Notes under the pieces: generated by a model | Databases searched by the model: none | What the model saw: the letters and a program-made list of their open reading frames with translations, nothing else | Told to the model about the DNA's origin: nothing | Program-made: the position numbers and the translations under genes | Assembly: GCF_029953635.1 (NCBI RefSeq) | Contig: NZ_CP124544.1 | Span: 186,001 to 250,000, forward strand | From: Halotia branconii CENA392 | GTDB lineage: Bacteria > Cyanobacteriota > Cyanobacteriia > Cyanobacteriales > Nostocaceae | DNA length: 64,000 bases | Direction: 5' to 3' | Shown here: positions 41,580-50,046 of the stretch, one piece after another | Position numbering within the stretch: the first letter of the stretch is position 1 | Layout of the letters: every line of letters starts with the position of its first letter

Positions 41580-43367
41580 ATGAGTAAGAATCAAATAACT
41601 TCCACAAGCACCCAGCCATTTCGTTTTGAACAGCTAAAAAACCCTCAGAACGACATTGGCAAGTATACTCACCATTTGTTTACACCAAATGGATTAGCAG
41701 TTGTCAGTATGTTGGCTGCTTATATCCTAATGAGAGTATTTTTTGGTGACGGTTCTAATAAGAAAAAAATTGCTACTAGTTATTGGGGAGGTGCTAAAGA
41801 AACTGCTACAGCTAAGAAAAAAGCCCTCAAACAAATAAAAGCACCTCGATGTGATGGTGCTGCTCTTTATATTGGTAAGCATAAATTCCAGGGTACTAAG
41901 AAGGAAAAGGGGGCTGGCACTACTTTTTATATTCCTGATGTCCAGCGAGGGACGGCGGCGATTGGTACTACTGGGAGTGGTAAAACTTTCAGTGCTATTA
42001 ACCCTGCGATTTACTCTGCCATCGACCAAGGGTTTCCGATAGTTGCCTATGACTTTAAATATCCGTCACAAGCTAAAATAGCTGCCTATGCTAAGAGCCA
42101 AGGCTATGATGTACATATTTTTGCGCCTGGATTTCCTGAATCTGAAGTATGCAATCCACTCGACTTTTTACGAGACAGTAGTGATGCTGAAACTGCCCGA
42201 CAAATTGCTACTGTTATCAATAAAAACTTCCGCATTCTTAGTAATAGTAGCGAAGATGGTTTCTTTGCTCCATCTGGAGATCAGCTGACCCAAGCTATCT
42301 TGATGCTGACTAAAGAGTTTGGCGAACGCGCTGATGTGATGACGAGTGCCGCCATACTTGGGAGTGAACAGATGGTGCAAAGACTTATGGCAGCTAACCT
42401 CAACCCGTGGATAAAGATTGCCTTTGGTCAGTTGTTCAGTTCCGCTGCATCCGAGAAAACTGTTGCTGGTATCGTGTCCACAGCTAGCATCATGTTCACT
42501 CGGTTTATGGCCAAGAATACTATTGGTTGCTTCATAGGTAAGACTACATTGCCCTTAGAAATCAAAGGTAAGCAGATGATCATCTTTGGGCTAGACAGAG
42601 AACGCCGGGATGCTGTCAGCCCCCTGCTGACAAGTATTCTGCACATGACCATTGCTCGGAACATTGCTAAAAAACGTTCAGACCCGTTGATAGTAGCTCT
42701 AGATGAATTGCCTTCCATATACTTACCCGACTTATTCAAATGGCTCAACGAATCTCGAAGTGAGGGTTTCTGCGGTATCCTCGGCTGGCAGAACATGGGT
42801 CAATTAGAGAAGAATTATGGCAAAGAAGTAGCTAAAACTATTCTTGGTGCTTGCGGTACTAAGTTTATTTTCAATCCTGGTGAAAATGAGTCTGCACAAT
42901 TATTTTCCAGCTTTTTAGGTGATGAAGAAATCAAATACAAGCACAAGAGTCGCTCTACAGGTGGAGGTAAAACCAACACTACTACTAGTGACCAAGAGAA
43001 GACTAAAAAACTACTAGAATCAGCCCAGTTTTTGAAACTACCAGTAGGAAAATGTGTATTTATCAACCCTGCTTATTCTAATAAAAATGAGGGTTCGGTT
43101 CCTTTACTGAAATCTATCAAAATTCCTAAGGCTATTTTAGACATTGAAGAATATAACCAGCAGCAATGGACCAAATTTGTCAGTCTTTTAGCTAGAAAAA
43201 GTACCCAGAAGTTCCCGACTCAGCATGATTTAGACATCAGAATCGCTGACATCAATAATCGTTTCCCTATTCCTCAAAATCCCAAAGACGCTGCAAATAA
43301 TTCTTTACCTTTAGATATCTCGGAGGTGGGTTCGTTGTTTGATGCTGATTCAAGTGTTTTTATTTAA
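41580..43367 (+). CDS. VirD4/TraD-type coupling protein
   Basis: A 595-aa protein. One transmembrane helix near residues 36-52 (GLAVVSMLAAYILMRVFF). Walker A GTTGSGKT lies at about 129-136, AYDFKYPSQAKIAAYAKSQGYDVHIFAPG is the TraG/VirD4 segment, and Walker B is LIVALDELPS (about 369-378). ILGWQNMGQLEKNYG is the family's sensor (Q-x-x-x-Q-L-x-x-x-Y-G), and TKFIFNPGENESAQLFSSFLG follows. It hands the relaxase-DNA complex to the VirB channel. A conserved basic C-terminal tail (ARKSTQKFPTQHD) may bind DNA. Last gene of the VirB block, separated by 164 bp of dispersed repeat. Confidence 0.9.
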   Translation: MSKNQITSTSTQPFRFEQLKNPQNDIGKYTHHLFTPNGLAVVSMLAAYILMRVFFGDGSNKKKIATSYWGGAKETATAKKKALKQIKAPRCDGAALYIGKHKFQGTKKEKGAGTTFYIPDVQRGTAAIGTTGSGKTFSAINPAIYSAIDQGFPIVAYDFKYPSQAKIAAYAKSQGYDVHIFAPGFPESEVCNPLDFLRDSSDAETARQIATVINKNFRILSNSSEDGFFAPSGDQLTQAILMLTKEFGERADVMTSAAILGSEQMVQRLMAANLNPWIKIAFGQLFSSAASEKTVAGIVSTASIMFTRFMAKNTIGCFIGKTTLPLEIKGKQMIIFGLDRERRDAVSPLLTSILHMTIARNIAKKRSDPLIVALDELPSIYLPDLFKWLNESRSEGFCGILGWQNMGQLEKNYGKEVAKTILGACGTKFIFNPGENESAQLFSSFLGDEEIKYKHKSRSTGGGKTNTTTSDQEKTKKLLESAQFLKLPVGKCVFINPAYSNKNEGSVPLLKSIKIPKAILDIEEYNQQQWTKFVSLLARKSTQKFPTQHDLDIRIADINNRFPIPQNPKDAANNSLPLDISEVGSLFDADSSVFI

Positions 43368-43396
43368 ATCAGGGAACAGGGAACAGGGAACAGGGA

Positions 43397-43560
43397 ACTC
43401 TTAACAGCAAGAAAATTAAGGCTAGATACAAGTTTTCTTACTTGTTTTTTTTCTCGGACACAGTTGGTTCTAAATCCTTCATCAAACAGCCCCTATTTCC
43501 TATTCCCTCTTTCCTCTTTCCTCTTAATTATTACTACTGTTCCCCGTTCCCTCTTACTCA
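43397..43560. repeat. dispersed repeat, inverted partner of 30345-30495
   Basis: Opened by GGGAACAGGGAACAGGGAAC and closed by TTCCCCGTTCCCTCTT. The internal segment (TTAACAGCAAGAAAA, TCGGACACAGTTGG, AAATCCTTCATCA) is the reverse complement of the 30345-30495 copy with about one mismatch in five bases. Confidence 0.75.
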
Positions 43561-43572
43561 GGACTTCCACAC

Positions 43573-44079
43573 ATGCGAATGATAATTGAAGAATCTGCTA
43601 TTAGTGATTTTAGTGTTATTGAAGAATTAGCATCGAGCCAAAACAGATGTCTATCCAGTTTTCTAGATATTAATGCTCCTGTTTCACAAATTATTGAGAG
43701 TTTTCAGACTCTTTCTCAAAGGCGACCAAAACTTAGAAAACTAGGAATTTATACCAAAATCAGTTTAAAAAATCTTTGTGTTTCCCTTCAAGAATCATCT
43801 TGCCGACAAATTTTAAATCAATATATTCGTGGTATCGGTTGGGATGATTTACAGTATATTAGCTTTTTTGAAACGGCATCTGATTGTCTCTATATACATA
43901 TTATTTTTAATCGCGTTACTCCTGAGACTAAACTGATTGATTTAAATTGCCTGGGAGCTTCTTGGCAACAATATGAAGTCCTCCGTAAATCCTGCTACCA
44001 GATTATCCAAAATTCTTTGTCTAACAGAATACAGGAGTCAACTTCAATTCGCAATTCGCAATTCGCAACTCGCAATTAA
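43573..44079 (+). CDS. relaxase-domain-like protein (MobP-type), degenerate or truncated
   Basis: A 168-aa protein. Residues 55-140 follow the MobP/VirD2-like relaxase fold: LGIYTKISLKNLCVSL, then QILNQYIRGIGWDDLQYISFFE, then LYIHIIFNRVTPETKLIDLN. The last block corresponds to the H-x-H-(I/V)-V-x-N-R motif, but only one His is kept, and the His-rich HxD before it is replaced by TASDC. The N-terminal Tyr region is also unclear. The C terminus runs into dispersed AATTCGC repeats. It may be an accessory, non-catalytic relaxase remnant. The genuine relaxase in this window is the MobV protein at 23858-25567. Confidence 0.55.
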   Translation: MRMIIEESAISDFSVIEELASSQNRCLSSFLDINAPVSQIIESFQTLSQRRPKLRKLGIYTKISLKNLCVSLQESSCRQILNQYIRGIGWDDLQYISFFETASDCLYIHIIFNRVTPETKLIDLNCLGASWQQYEVLRKSCYQIIQNSLSNRIQESTSIRNSQFATRN

Positions 44080-44141
44080 ATCAGTGGTTGCTCTGAAACC
44101 ATATAATTACCAATTACCAATTACCAATCACCAATTATTTG

Positions 44142-44234
44142 GTCAGAATACAGAAATCAGAATAATTAAAGAACTAAGGAACAAAGAAGTTGATCAAGAA
44201 ATATACTACTCATCATTCATTCTGACTCCTGACT
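44142..44234 (+). repeat. ~93-bp dispersed repeat, copy 2
   Basis: Same orientation as 15438-15530 with only a few differences. It lies in the gap before the DUF3854 gene, together with AATTACCAATT pieces. Confidence 0.8.
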
Positions 44235-44312
44235 TCTGACTCCTGACTTCTGACCAAAACAATTGCGAATTGGTTTGACTCCTGTATTCTTCTTATTACT
44301 ATCTAAACAGCT

Positions 44313-47300
44313 ATGTTTGATGAACGACACTTACAATTGAGTTCTGCTTATGCCAAAAGTAGTGAATACTTTGCTAGAGCAGTAATAGCTCCTTGTTTAA
44401 AACATGTGCTGGACGCGATCGAGTCCGCAATAGATGATGAAATAAACAAGAGATTAAAGCTGGAAGTTGGCGAAGAAACTTATGTGATGACTCCCGATGA
44501 AAATGGTGGTTATAAATGGGAGAAATTTGACCCCGAAACCAAGGAATTTAATCAAGCCGAATTTGCAGAACAAGAAGAATTTGAAGAATTATTAACAGAG
44601 CTTTTAACATCTTCTGGTGAATTTCCACTTTTACCACCGACCGGGACAGATATACCTTTACCCGGTTCTACCACGCCACCTGATTTACCTTCGAGTGATT
44701 CACCTCCAGTTGTGCCGCCTGATGATAAGCCTCCATTTTTACCTCCCTCTGCTACACCCGTTGAACTAGTATTCATGCAAGCAGAAATCACTCCCTTGTA
44801 TGACTCAATAAAAGAAGCAGAAGCGCAGAGGGACAAAGGAACAGAGGAGCGAAAGGGAGTTGAGAGTCAAGCAGAGGGGAAAGAATTTCCCTCTGCTTCC
44901 CCCTTGCACCCTGCACCCCGCACCCCTACCTCTTCTACATCGCGCCTAAACCCAAATCACTGGCAAGAATTAGTAGAAGGCAGTGCGATCGCTCCTGTTG
45001 TTGCTAGTCTAAATTTTAAGAGTTTAGGTACTGAACCCGTAGAGCAGGAGCATGAAGCATGGGAATATCTCATGTACAGCGACAAGCTAGAACGTATTAA
45101 TACCGGACGGTTGTCTGCTTCGATGCTTAACAAATATTCTCACATAGAGGATGGCGGTTGGTGGTGTAACTCTGGTGTTGATCCTCGTGTCTTTGCTGAT
45201 TTACAGCCAGGGGATAAACCCGATCAAAAATTATGGGGATGCTACAAACCGAATAATCCCAGAGCAAAAACTGATAACCCAAGCAAACTTATCAAATATG
45301 AGCATCCGCCAAAGACTGGCTTGAGCATCTTTTTATTGGATGTTCCCCAAGATATAGCTAATAAAATTTATGAAAAAGCTGGAGTACAGCCAACAAAGAG
45401 CGATCGCACTAGTGGATTTTGGTATTGTGTGTGGAAACATGATGTCCCAGTCACGATCACCGAGGGTGCAAAGAAAGCGGCCAGTATTTTGAGCCAGGGT
45501 GAAGCAGCAATTGGATTACCTGGGATTTATGCTGGATATCGTAGCAAGGATGAATTGGGGAATCAGATAGAGCCTGTATTACATGATGAATTGGCAGTTT
45601 TTGCTACTCCAGAACGGGATATCAAAATTTGCTTTGACTACGAAACGCGGCGTACAACTAAGCGCAATATTAATATTGCTACTTACCGCACTGGTCAACT
45701 TTTGTCAGAAGCTGGTGCTAATGTCAGTGTTATTTCTCTACCAGGGCCACAAAAGGGTGTTGATGATTTGATTGTTGCACAGGGCGCAGAAGCTTTTAAG
45801 CAAGTATCTCAAACATTTATTCCTTTGGACGATTGGTGGCAAAACAATCAGCCACCCGATTTACGCCTGACAGTCTTCCTGAAAAATGGTCAGGAGATTC
45901 AGCTTTTTGAGCAAAAGGGAGATGGCACTGTTAATACTCCATCTCCAGAGAATTTAGAAGAGGAAGAGACAATTGCTATTTTTGGGAAAAACCGTCACAA
46001 ATTATCAAGAACAGAACCAACAGACCTGATTGCATTCTCAGAAAATTCATCCCTAATTCCGGTATCAATAGATGCTAAGGTGATAGACGCTGAAGTACTT
46101 CCCGATGAAAGTAAAAAAGAACCAGTTCAAAGCGCTCCCCCCTTGAGGGAAGGTGAGGATTACCAGGATGGTTCTTGGGTAAGAAGAGAAGAGGTCACAA
46201 TATACCAACAGAATTTCTTCAGAAAACGTTTATCAGCTAGAGAAAATAAGAATATTGCTTCTGTTGCATCAGCCCTTGTAAGAAATTATGGGGTTCAGCG
46301 AGACGATGGGTTAGTATATCAGGCTGATGCTTTTACTATCAAAAAACAGGGAGACAATTACAGCATTCATCGTCGCGGCGAGGAGACTAAAGCACTAATG
46401 CAGTTTCACGGTGATGAATGGGGAAACATTACCAGCTTTGAGCAACCCAAGGATATGTTGCCCATCGAAAGACAGGAGTTTTTGCTAGTTGTTGATAATC
46501 TTAAAAGTAGTAAGCGACTACCTTCAGTCGATGAAGATCCCAGAAAAATTGCTAGTATCCTTGGTTCACTATCTATTGATGGTACACATAAAATTTTAGA
46601 AAGCTTCAAAACTTCAGAAGTCTTACAAATCCTGACTCAAACTGTCAAAAAAACTGGTCGTGATGATTTGGAATTAGGTAACTATCGCATTCTCTACGAA
46701 AAAAGCCAACAAGATAGTACGTCTGTTCTCAAGCTCCTCAAAACTGAACATACTGGTGTTACAAGAGTTGCTGCCAGTTTTGAATTAAACAGAACAGATT
46801 CAGGGATGACGCACCAAGTCAAAACTCTCGCACTGAATGAACTTGACTTGAGCAAACTGAGATTACTTGCCCAAAAGTTACATATCCCGCCCAATACTGC
46901 TGCTACTGTAAATATTAATCCTCATGCCACACGTGATATTGAACTGCCTCTTCACCCGAAAATTGCAAAACAATGGCAGGATTTAGAAAATAGGCAACAA
47001 CCTCAAACCTTTGTTTCCTACAAGGCAGAGACTAAAAAGCAAGATGCTTCTACCCCTGATTTAAATAATAATTCCCAAAATATTGAGCAGCAGTCAGCTA
47101 AGACAACAGTAGAACGACCAATTAAAAAAACGTCTAGTTTCCAAGGTAAACCTAATGTAGAGAGCATTCCTTTACCCCTTCATCCTTTGCTAGGTCAGTA
47201 CTGGCAAGAGCTAGAAGATACTGATAGATGGGCAGACATCGCCAAACAGGGGAATGCGGAATTTCGAGAGAAAATCCAATCTTCTGGCAAGCTGACGATT

Positions 47301-47846
47301 GGGGAACAACGTGAACTTTATCATAAAATTCAGATTCAAGCTCAGACTGAGATCCGCCAACAACAAAGAACCAATATCGTCCTTCCACCTTTGAGTGAAA
47401 TTACTCATGATTTGCGACAAGAACTGAATCAACAACCTCATTCACAAAATCAAACAGACTTTTCTAACTCTATTCGTGATACACAAGTGCCACTTCACCC
47501 AGAAATCGCTAAACCTTGGCAAGATTTAGAAACTACTAATAAATGGTCAGGAGTTGCAGACCAAGGTAATTACCCTTTGCGGCAGAAACTCAAACAGACT
47601 GGTAAGCTTACCCTTGGTGAGCAGCGCGAACTTTACAGCAAAATCTTGATTCAAAGTGAAGTCGAGCAACACCGTACTGGAACAACTGATATCTCTCTTC
47701 CGCCACTGAGCGAAATTGTACAAGATTTGATGTCTGCCCGTAGCACAATCATCGACAACACCTACAGCCCAAAGGTTGAAGTGCGTTCTCAAAAATCTCA
47801 GCAGCCACATTACAGCAGGACTCCATCTGCTGAAGTTGAATTGTAA
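44313..47846 (+). CDS. large DUF3854/Toprim-like plasmid protein with C-terminal repeats
   Basis: A 1,177-aa protein. N-terminal acidic domain, Pro-rich linker (about 95-150), then a DUF3854 block: HWQELVEGSAI, KYEHPPKTGLSIFLLDVP, ITEGAKKAASILSQGEAAIGLPGIYAG and FDYETRRTTKRN...LPGPQKGVDDLIV. This block is shared with the CyRepA1-like protein and resembles Toprim (EG...K and D-x-E). The C-terminal third carries three copies of a unit beginning LPLHPxxxxxWQ-(D/E)-LE, the last two extended by a GKLTxGEQRELYxKIxIQ helix. An in-frame hairpin repeat (about nt 44815-44940) is inserted before the DUF3854 block. It could be a primase-like or DNA-processing factor of transfer. The helicase part of CyRepA1 is absent. 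Confidence 0.65.
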   Translation: MFDERHLQLSSAYAKSSEYFARAVIAPCLKHVLDAIESAIDDEINKRLKLEVGEETYVMTPDENGGYKWEKFDPETKEFNQAEFAEQEEFEELLTELLTSSGEFPLLPPTGTDIPLPGSTTPPDLPSSDSPPVVPPDDKPPFLPPSATPVELVFMQAEITPLYDSIKEAEAQRDKGTEERKGVESQAEGKEFPSASPLHPAPRTPTSSTSRLNPNHWQELVEGSAIAPVVASLNFKSLGTEPVEQEHEAWEYLMYSDKLERINTGRLSASMLNKYSHIEDGGWWCNSGVDPRVFADLQPGDKPDQKLWGCYKPNNPRAKTDNPSKLIKYEHPPKTGLSIFLLDVPQDIANKIYEKAGVQPTKSDRTSGFWYCVWKHDVPVTITEGAKKAASILSQGEAAIGLPGIYAGYRSKDELGNQIEPVLHDELAVFATPERDIKICFDYETRRTTKRNINIATYRTGQLLSEAGANVSVISLPGPQKGVDDLIVAQGAEAFKQVSQTFIPLDDWWQNNQPPDLRLTVFLKNGQEIQLFEQKGDGTVNTPSPENLEEEETIAIFGKNRHKLSRTEPTDLIAFSENSSLIPVSIDAKVIDAEVLPDESKKEPVQSAPPLREGEDYQDGSWVRREEVTIYQQNFFRKRLSARENKNIASVASALVRNYGVQRDDGLVYQADAFTIKKQGDNYSIHRRGEETKALMQFHGDEWGNITSFEQPKDMLPIERQEFLLVVDNLKSSKRLPSVDEDPRKIASILGSLSIDGTHKILESFKTSEVLQILTQTVKKTGRDDLELGNYRILYEKSQQDSTSVLKLLKTEHTGVTRVAASFELNRTDSGMTHQVKTLALNELDLSKLRLLAQKLHIPPNTAATVNINPHATRDIELPLHPKIAKQWQDLENRQQPQTFVSYKAETKKQDASTPDLNNNSQNIEQQSAKTTVERPIKKTSSFQGKPNVESIPLPLHPLLGQYWQELEDTDRWADIAKQGNAEFREKIQSSGKLTIGEQRELYHKIQIQAQTEIRQQQRTNIVLPPLSEITHDLRQELNQQPHSQNQTDFSNSIRDTQVPLHPEIAKPWQDLETTNKWSGVADQGNYPLRQKLKQTGKLTLGEQRELYSKILIQSEVEQHRTGTTDISLPPLSEIVQDLMSARSTIIDNTYSPKVEVRSQKSQQPHYSRTPSAEVEL
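44815..44940 (+). repeat. in-frame hairpin repeat inside the DUF3854 gene
   Basis: A purine arm (AGCAGAAGCGCAGAGGGACA) and a pyrimidine arm (CCCTCTGCTTCCCCCTTGCA, CCTGCACCCCGCACCCC) belong to the same family as the repeats at 31441, 35622 and 60704. It is translated as EAQRDKGTEERKG...PSASPLHPAPRTPTSS without breaking the frame. Confidence 0.75.
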
Positions 47847-47880
47847 TAGATACAACAGAGTTTGAGGTACTTGTCAAATC

Positions 47881-48081
47881 AATTAAAAATTAAAGACAAT
47901 TGTGTTCAGCTTTACCCACCACTAATTGTAGACCACGCTCATCTTTGATTTAGTGGGGGCTTGTACCCAAAATTAGTTAATTAAAAATTATTATTTCTTC
48001 CAATTTTTAATTTTGCGGAAAGTGGGCGGTGTCGGTTTCCGTCCCGCCCAACTTTCCAAGACGAATCTTTAATTTTTAATT
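47881..48081. repeat. MITE-like 201-bp inverted-repeat unit between convergent genes
   Basis: Perfect 16-bp ends (AATTAAAAATTAAAGA at 47881-47896, inverse at 48066-48081) enclose two internal hairpins. One is CCCACCACTAA/TTTAGTGGGGG and the other the strong stem at 48017-48057. No clear target duplication was found and no ORF is present. Confidence 0.5.
48017..48057. terminator. strong hairpin between convergent genes, possible bidirectional terminator
   Basis: GGAAAGTGGGCGG pairs with CCGCCCAACTTTCC (one bulged base) around a 14-base loop. Located between the 3' ends of the DUF3854 gene and parB, with A/T-runs on both sides. Confidence 0.55.
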
Positions 48082-48132
48082 AAAACTTGCCTACGCCGCA
48101 GGGGAAGCAAGTGTGAATTTATAACATTTATG

Positions 48133-49077
48133 CTAATCTTCAGTAAATAATTTTTCCAACTCTGAAAGCAGCTTGTCAAGTTTTTGTTTTTTCTTGGGAT
48201 TATCCCACGCTTTGGCTCTTTTAGCTTTTATAGATATTGCTTTGAGACGATCTTGATATGCAATATTTTCCTCTATTTCACTGCCTGTCGTGTTTGAGTT
48301 CAAGTTTAAGATGCGCTCTTTAATTTGATTTAAAGATAAATTATTGCTAATAACATCTTCTAAAATAGCTTGGCGCTCGTTTTTATTTTTAATTCGAGCA
48401 ATAGCTTGGGCTTTAGTGTATGCAATTTTACCCTGACTTAGAACCTCTAATATCTCCTTTGGAAGATTACGTAAGGGTAGACGATGAGTCGTGAATGACT
48501 CCCAACTCATCAGCCCCAAAGAATTAAACACCTCTTGAATTACTTGTACTTCAGATTGACCCACAACGTTGTGGGCTGTTTTTCCTTTTGCTTCTTTCTG
48601 CATCCGAAACAACAGTGCCGGGACTTCTTGTACAGGCATATTGAGTTGAAGTGCTAGTAACTGTACAACCGCTTCTGTTTCTTCAACAGGGTTTAAATCT
48701 TCTCTTTGAAGATTTTCTACCAAAGCTACTTGAATTACTTCCTTGTCATTTAGATGAAGAACTACAATGGGAACTTTTTCTAGTTTTAATTCTAAAGCCG
48801 CACGATAACGTCTTTCTCCAGCTACTAATTCGTAACGATCATTTGCTAAAGGTCGAACAATTAACGGCTGAAGAATCCCATGCTGTTTAATGGATAATTT
48901 TAATTGCTCATGTTTGTTGGGATCAAAATAACGTCGCGGTTGATTTTGAGGTAGGACTATGTTCTCAATCAATAACAGTTGGGTAGCATCACTTGTTGCT
49001 TCAGCTTGAGCTGTGACAAAAGCATCAAGAACTCCACCAAATTGAAACATTTCCTTGCTTTTACTTTTTTCCATCAT
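48133..49077 (-). CDS. parB: ParB-family partition protein
   Basis: A 314-aa protein. The N-terminal ParB/Srx-like nuclease-fold domain shows LPQNQPRRYFDPNKHEQLKLSIKQHGILQPLIVRP (box I) and YELVAGERRYRAA (box II, GERRxRA). A VALVENLQREDLNPVEE block is the arginine-containing CTP-binding and clamp motif region. A helix-turn-helix-like middle (GKIAYTKAQAIARI) and a charged coiled C terminus follow. It binds parS and couples DNA to ParA. The start overlaps the parA stop as ATGA, so parA-parB is one operon. A further start one codon in (second Met) is equally possible. Confidence 0.9.
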   Translation of the reverse strand: MMEKSKSKEMFQFGGVLDAFVTAQAEATSDATQLLLIENIVLPQNQPRRYFDPNKHEQLKLSIKQHGILQPLIVRPLANDRYELVAGERRYRAALELKLEKVPIVVLHLNDKEVIQVALVENLQREDLNPVEETEAVVQLLALQLNMPVQEVPALLFRMQKEAKGKTAHNVVGQSEVQVIQEVFNSLGLMSWESFTTHRLPLRNLPKEILEVLSQGKIAYTKAQAIARIKNKNERQAILEDVISNNLSLNQIKERILNLNSNTTGSEIEENIAYQDRLKAISIKAKRAKAWDNPKKKQKLDKLLSELEKLFTED

Positions 49078-49835
49078 TTGAGACTGTCCAAAGTTTTCGA
49101 TATCTCTTTTAATAGCTTGAGAGTAGGATGCTTGGGATTAAAAACGGCTAATGGCTTTCGGGCTTGAGAAGCATTTGCAAAATCGGTTGCTCTAGGTATA
49201 GTTGTATGAACAATTCCAACCTTTGACAACTGTGTTTGAATTGACTGTAAACTTTGTTCTCCTTGTGATGTACGGGCATCATACATAGTGGGAATAATAC
49301 CAGCTACTTTCAACTTTCGGTTTGCTACATTTAAAACTTCAACAATAGTATTGAGCAGTAATTCTGTACCTTTTAAAGCTTTAAACTCAGTCTGAATCGG
49401 AATCAAAACGTGTGTCGCTGCAACTAGGCTCATAATACTTAAGATTCCAAGACTTGGCGGGCAATCAATCAGAATATAATCATACTGTTCTTGAATCGTT
49501 TCTAAGGACTGCTTAAGACGTAGCTCCCGCATGATTGCTGCTGATAGTTCCATCTCTGCTTTACTCAGTTTGATATTAGAAGGGACAAGATCCATTGAAT
49601 GAAGATCATGAATAATTGGAATTTTATCTTGATGCACTATCGCGTTATATATGGTACTCTCCAATTCCATTGATTCCAATCCCATAAAAGTTGTTAATGA
49701 ACTTTGAGGATCTATGTCAACCAGCAGGACTTTACGCCCCATCTGTGCAAGATGATATCCAAGATTCATAGTTAACGTGGTCTTTCCTACACCACCAGAC
49801 TGATTAAATAAAGCGATAATAGGTGTCATCTTCAA
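49074..49835 (-). CDS. parA: ParA-family partition ATPase
   Basis: A 253-aa protein of the small (type Ib-like) ParA size with no N-terminal HTH. The deviant Walker A is QSGGVGKTT, with Ser where most ParA proteins have the signature Lys (KGGVGKT). Walker A-prime is LVDIDPQSSLT and Walker B is YILIDCPPSLGILS. It forms nucleoid-bound gradients that position plasmids. The Ser substitution is seen in some plasmid ParAs and should affect dimer or hydrolysis control. Divergent from 50047 with a 10-bp inverted repeat in the shared upstream region. Confidence 0.92.
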   Translation of the reverse strand: MKMTPIIALFNQSGGVGKTTLTMNLGYHLAQMGRKVLLVDIDPQSSLTTFMGLESMELESTIYNAIVHQDKIPIIHDLHSMDLVPSNIKLSKAEMELSAAIMRELRLKQSLETIQEQYDYILIDCPPSLGILSIMSLVAATHVLIPIQTEFKALKGTELLLNTIVEVLNVANRKLKVAGIIPTMYDARTSQGEQSLQSIQTQLSKVGIVHTTIPRATDFANASQARKPLAVFNPKHPTLKLLKEISKTLDSLK

Positions 49836-49982
49836 TTTTTCCTAACGAAAGTCCTATTCAAGAATTTTGCAATGCAATGTCATTTTCTAGACGCACTCTG
49901 GAAAGATTAGCAGAGTATTCATGTAACTCAGGTAAAATCAATAGAGAATCAAAAGCATCATGCTTAAATATTAATTGTATTT

Positions 49983-50008
49983 TTTAATACTTAAAACTAA
50001 GTATTAAA
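49983..50008. promoter_or_regulatory. inverted repeat in the parA/50047 divergent promoter region
   Basis: TTTAATACTT and AAGTATTAAA are perfect 10-bp arms around six bases. It lies 39 bp before ATG 50047 and about 150 bp before the parA start. An operator for ParA/ParB autoregulation or a parS-like site is possible. Confidence 0.45.
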
Positions 50009-50046
50009 GCGGTATTTTTAGGAAAATTCTGGTTTAAATCAAAACA

